A stretch of DNA of 64,000 nucleotides from Kangiella sp. TOML190 (GTDB taxonomy: Bacteria > Pseudomonadota > Gammaproteobacteria > Enterobacterales > Kangiellaceae), in contig NZ_BQYL01000001.1 of assembly GCF_023706045.1 (NCBI RefSeq), forward strand, positions 1,302,001 to 1,366,000, in the 5' to 3' direction. Made by a program: the position numbers and the translations under genes. Of the stretch, positions 63,022 to 64,000 are shown piece after piece (the stretch's first letter is position 1; every line of letters begins with the position of its first letter). Under the pieces are notes generated by a model, which saw only the letters and a list, made by a program, of their open reading frames with translations, was not told the origin of the DNA and searched no databases.

Positions 63022-64000
63022 TTATTGATCCTTGCCTTCACTATTAACTTCTTTTTCTTTGTCCTTAACGTATTGATGCATTTTTTCTTGTCGTTCTTGC
63101 AGCTTGTCAATTCGCTCTTGGGTCAGTTTCTTTGAATCGGGATCGGTTTCTTCTTTTAATTGCTTTTTCAGAAAATCGATTTCTTGCTCTAAGATCTGCG
63201 CTTTTTTACGCATATCATCAAGCTTTTCAGCACGCTCGGCTTTATCAAATATCACTTCTTCGGGACTCGATTGAGCACTTTTCTTGTGTTGACGCTGAGT
63301 AGGGATAAAGACTTGCTCATTAACTTGGCGCTGATTCATAAAGCTTGGTGAGACGATTTCTATATCCGCTTTATGCAGCGCGTCTAATACGCAGCCATTG
63401 AGAGTAGAACGAGCCGATAAGACGGTGTTGATCTCTTTAACCAAACCATAGGCTTTGTAGACGATGGAAAAGTCACCAAGCGATTCGATGTAGACGAAGG
63501 GGTTTTCTAAACCAGCATCTTCAACTGCTTGAATCAGGATAGGCTCGATAATGCTATGGTCAACATCGTAGCCTAGAGAGATTTCCGCCGAGATGATGGT
63601 GCCATTGTTGTGCATAACCGTGACGGGATTAGTGACTAAAAATAAATTTGGTAACGTGATTAAATCGCGCTCACGATTTTGGATCTCAATGTGTAACAGC
63701 CCCCGAGTGGTGACACGTCCAAAGTGTTCACCGATCTCAACCAGATCGCCAACCCGAAAGTTTTTCACCGAGCGTAACCAAATGCCTGCCATTAAGTTAC
63801 CTAAAAAGGTGGTGGAACTTAAGGCAATGGAAGCGGAGAGCAAAATACCAATAAGCCCAATGATTTGGCCTTTTAGGCTATCCTTGACTGGGAGACTTAG
63901 CACAAAGGTGATAACCAAACACAGCATAAAGATGAAGCTGCTAATCTGGCGCTGTAACACGGCGTTATCGGAACGTTTTTCGCGAGCTTTAAAAAAACGT
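63022..64000 (-). CDS. MscS-family mechanosensitive channel, N-terminus cut by window
   Basis: The frame is open to the right edge beyond the GTG at 63960, so the start lies outside. Visible are membrane helices, an IALSSTTFLGNLMAGIWL pore-like helix, the beta domain VKNFRVGDLVEIGEHFGRV, and a long charged C-terminal coiled tail (about 90 residues, KAERAEKLDDMRKKAQIL...). It releases ions upon membrane tension. Confidence 0.88.
   Translation of the reverse strand, partial: RFFKAREKRSDNAVLQRQISSFIFMLCLVITFVLSLPVKDSLKGQIIGLIGILLSASIALSSTTFLGNLMAGIWLRSVKNFRVGDLVEIGEHFGRVTTRGLLHIEIQNRERDLITLPNLFLVTNPVTVMHNNGTIISAEISLGYDVDHSIIEPILIQAVEDAGLENPFVYIESLGDFSIVYKAYGLVKEINTVLSARSTLNGCVLDALHKADIEIVSPSFMNQRQVNEQVFIPTQRQHKKSAQSSPEEVIFDKAERAEKLDDMRKKAQILEQEIDFLKKQLKEETDPDSKKLTQERIDKLQERQEKMHQYVKDKEKEVNSEGKDQ

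Overview
The window looks like chromosomal DNA of a moderately low-GC gammaproteobacterium. Supporting this are a bioB-bioF-bioH-bioC cluster with a BirA-type operator, a Dam-type methylase, EttA, UvrA, RadA, a YccA-like BI-1 protein, a class II DAHP synthase and a DUF2970 protein. I cannot name the genus. The mix would suit Kangiellaceae or a relative, but that is a guess. No rRNA, tRNA or CRISPR array was seen.

The window has two halves. Positions 1-24.5 kb form an accessory, AT-rich island. Positions 24.8-64 kb are ordinary housekeeping genes.

Island, left to right. (1) 1-2620 is the right part of an IS21-like element, cut by the window edge: a partial IstA, a 129-aa duplicate of the IstA N-terminus, a small DNA-binding-like gene, a divergent 326-aa gene and a repeat array. 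(2) 2676-6692 is a nucleobase-chemistry cluster: a small putative regulator and an OGG-type DNA glycosylase on +, facing a tight operon on - that encodes a small Ser/Gly-tailed protein, a PfkB kinase-nucleoside deoxyribosyltransferase fusion, a QueC-like enzyme and a nitroreductase. (3) 6696-9468 holds two orphan RHS tip cassettes with immunity genes. (4) 9560-13358 is a KAP P-loop NTPase with a small membrane partner. (5) 13481-19963 is a complete second copy of the IS21-like element: istA-istB-toprim-toprim-tyrosine recombinase, then the small gene, the divergent 333-aa gene and a second repeat array. (6) 19974-24505 is the full-length RHS protein with its own immunity gene.

The most unusual signals are these. 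The two elements share a composite architecture, with DnaG-like TOPRIM proteins lacking catalytic acidic residues plus a tyrosine recombinase behind istAB. Each ends in a 3+4 array of short inverted repeats spaced 22-23 bp around an AT-rich centre. Each carries a conserved noncoding hairpin block next to istA. The QueC cluster resembles the QueC/OGG content of type IV CBASS, but no CD-NTase is present. The three RHS tip/immunity cassettes all end in the same terminator, and one orphan shares about 738 bp with the parent RHS gene.

Housekeeping half: MATE exporter, serine hydrolase, ComF, biotin genes (bioB, F, H, C and separate bioD), a dam gene broken by an in-frame TGA, class II DAHP synthase, a cluster headed by an AraC-type regulator, radA, MgtC-like protein, PagL-like deacylase, a TrmB-like methyltransferase, ettA, a HEAT-cyclophilin lipoprotein, TerC, a large zincin protease, divergent uvrA and ssb, BI-1, an AraC regulator with an aldehyde dehydrogenase, a YhhN protein and a truncated MscS channel.
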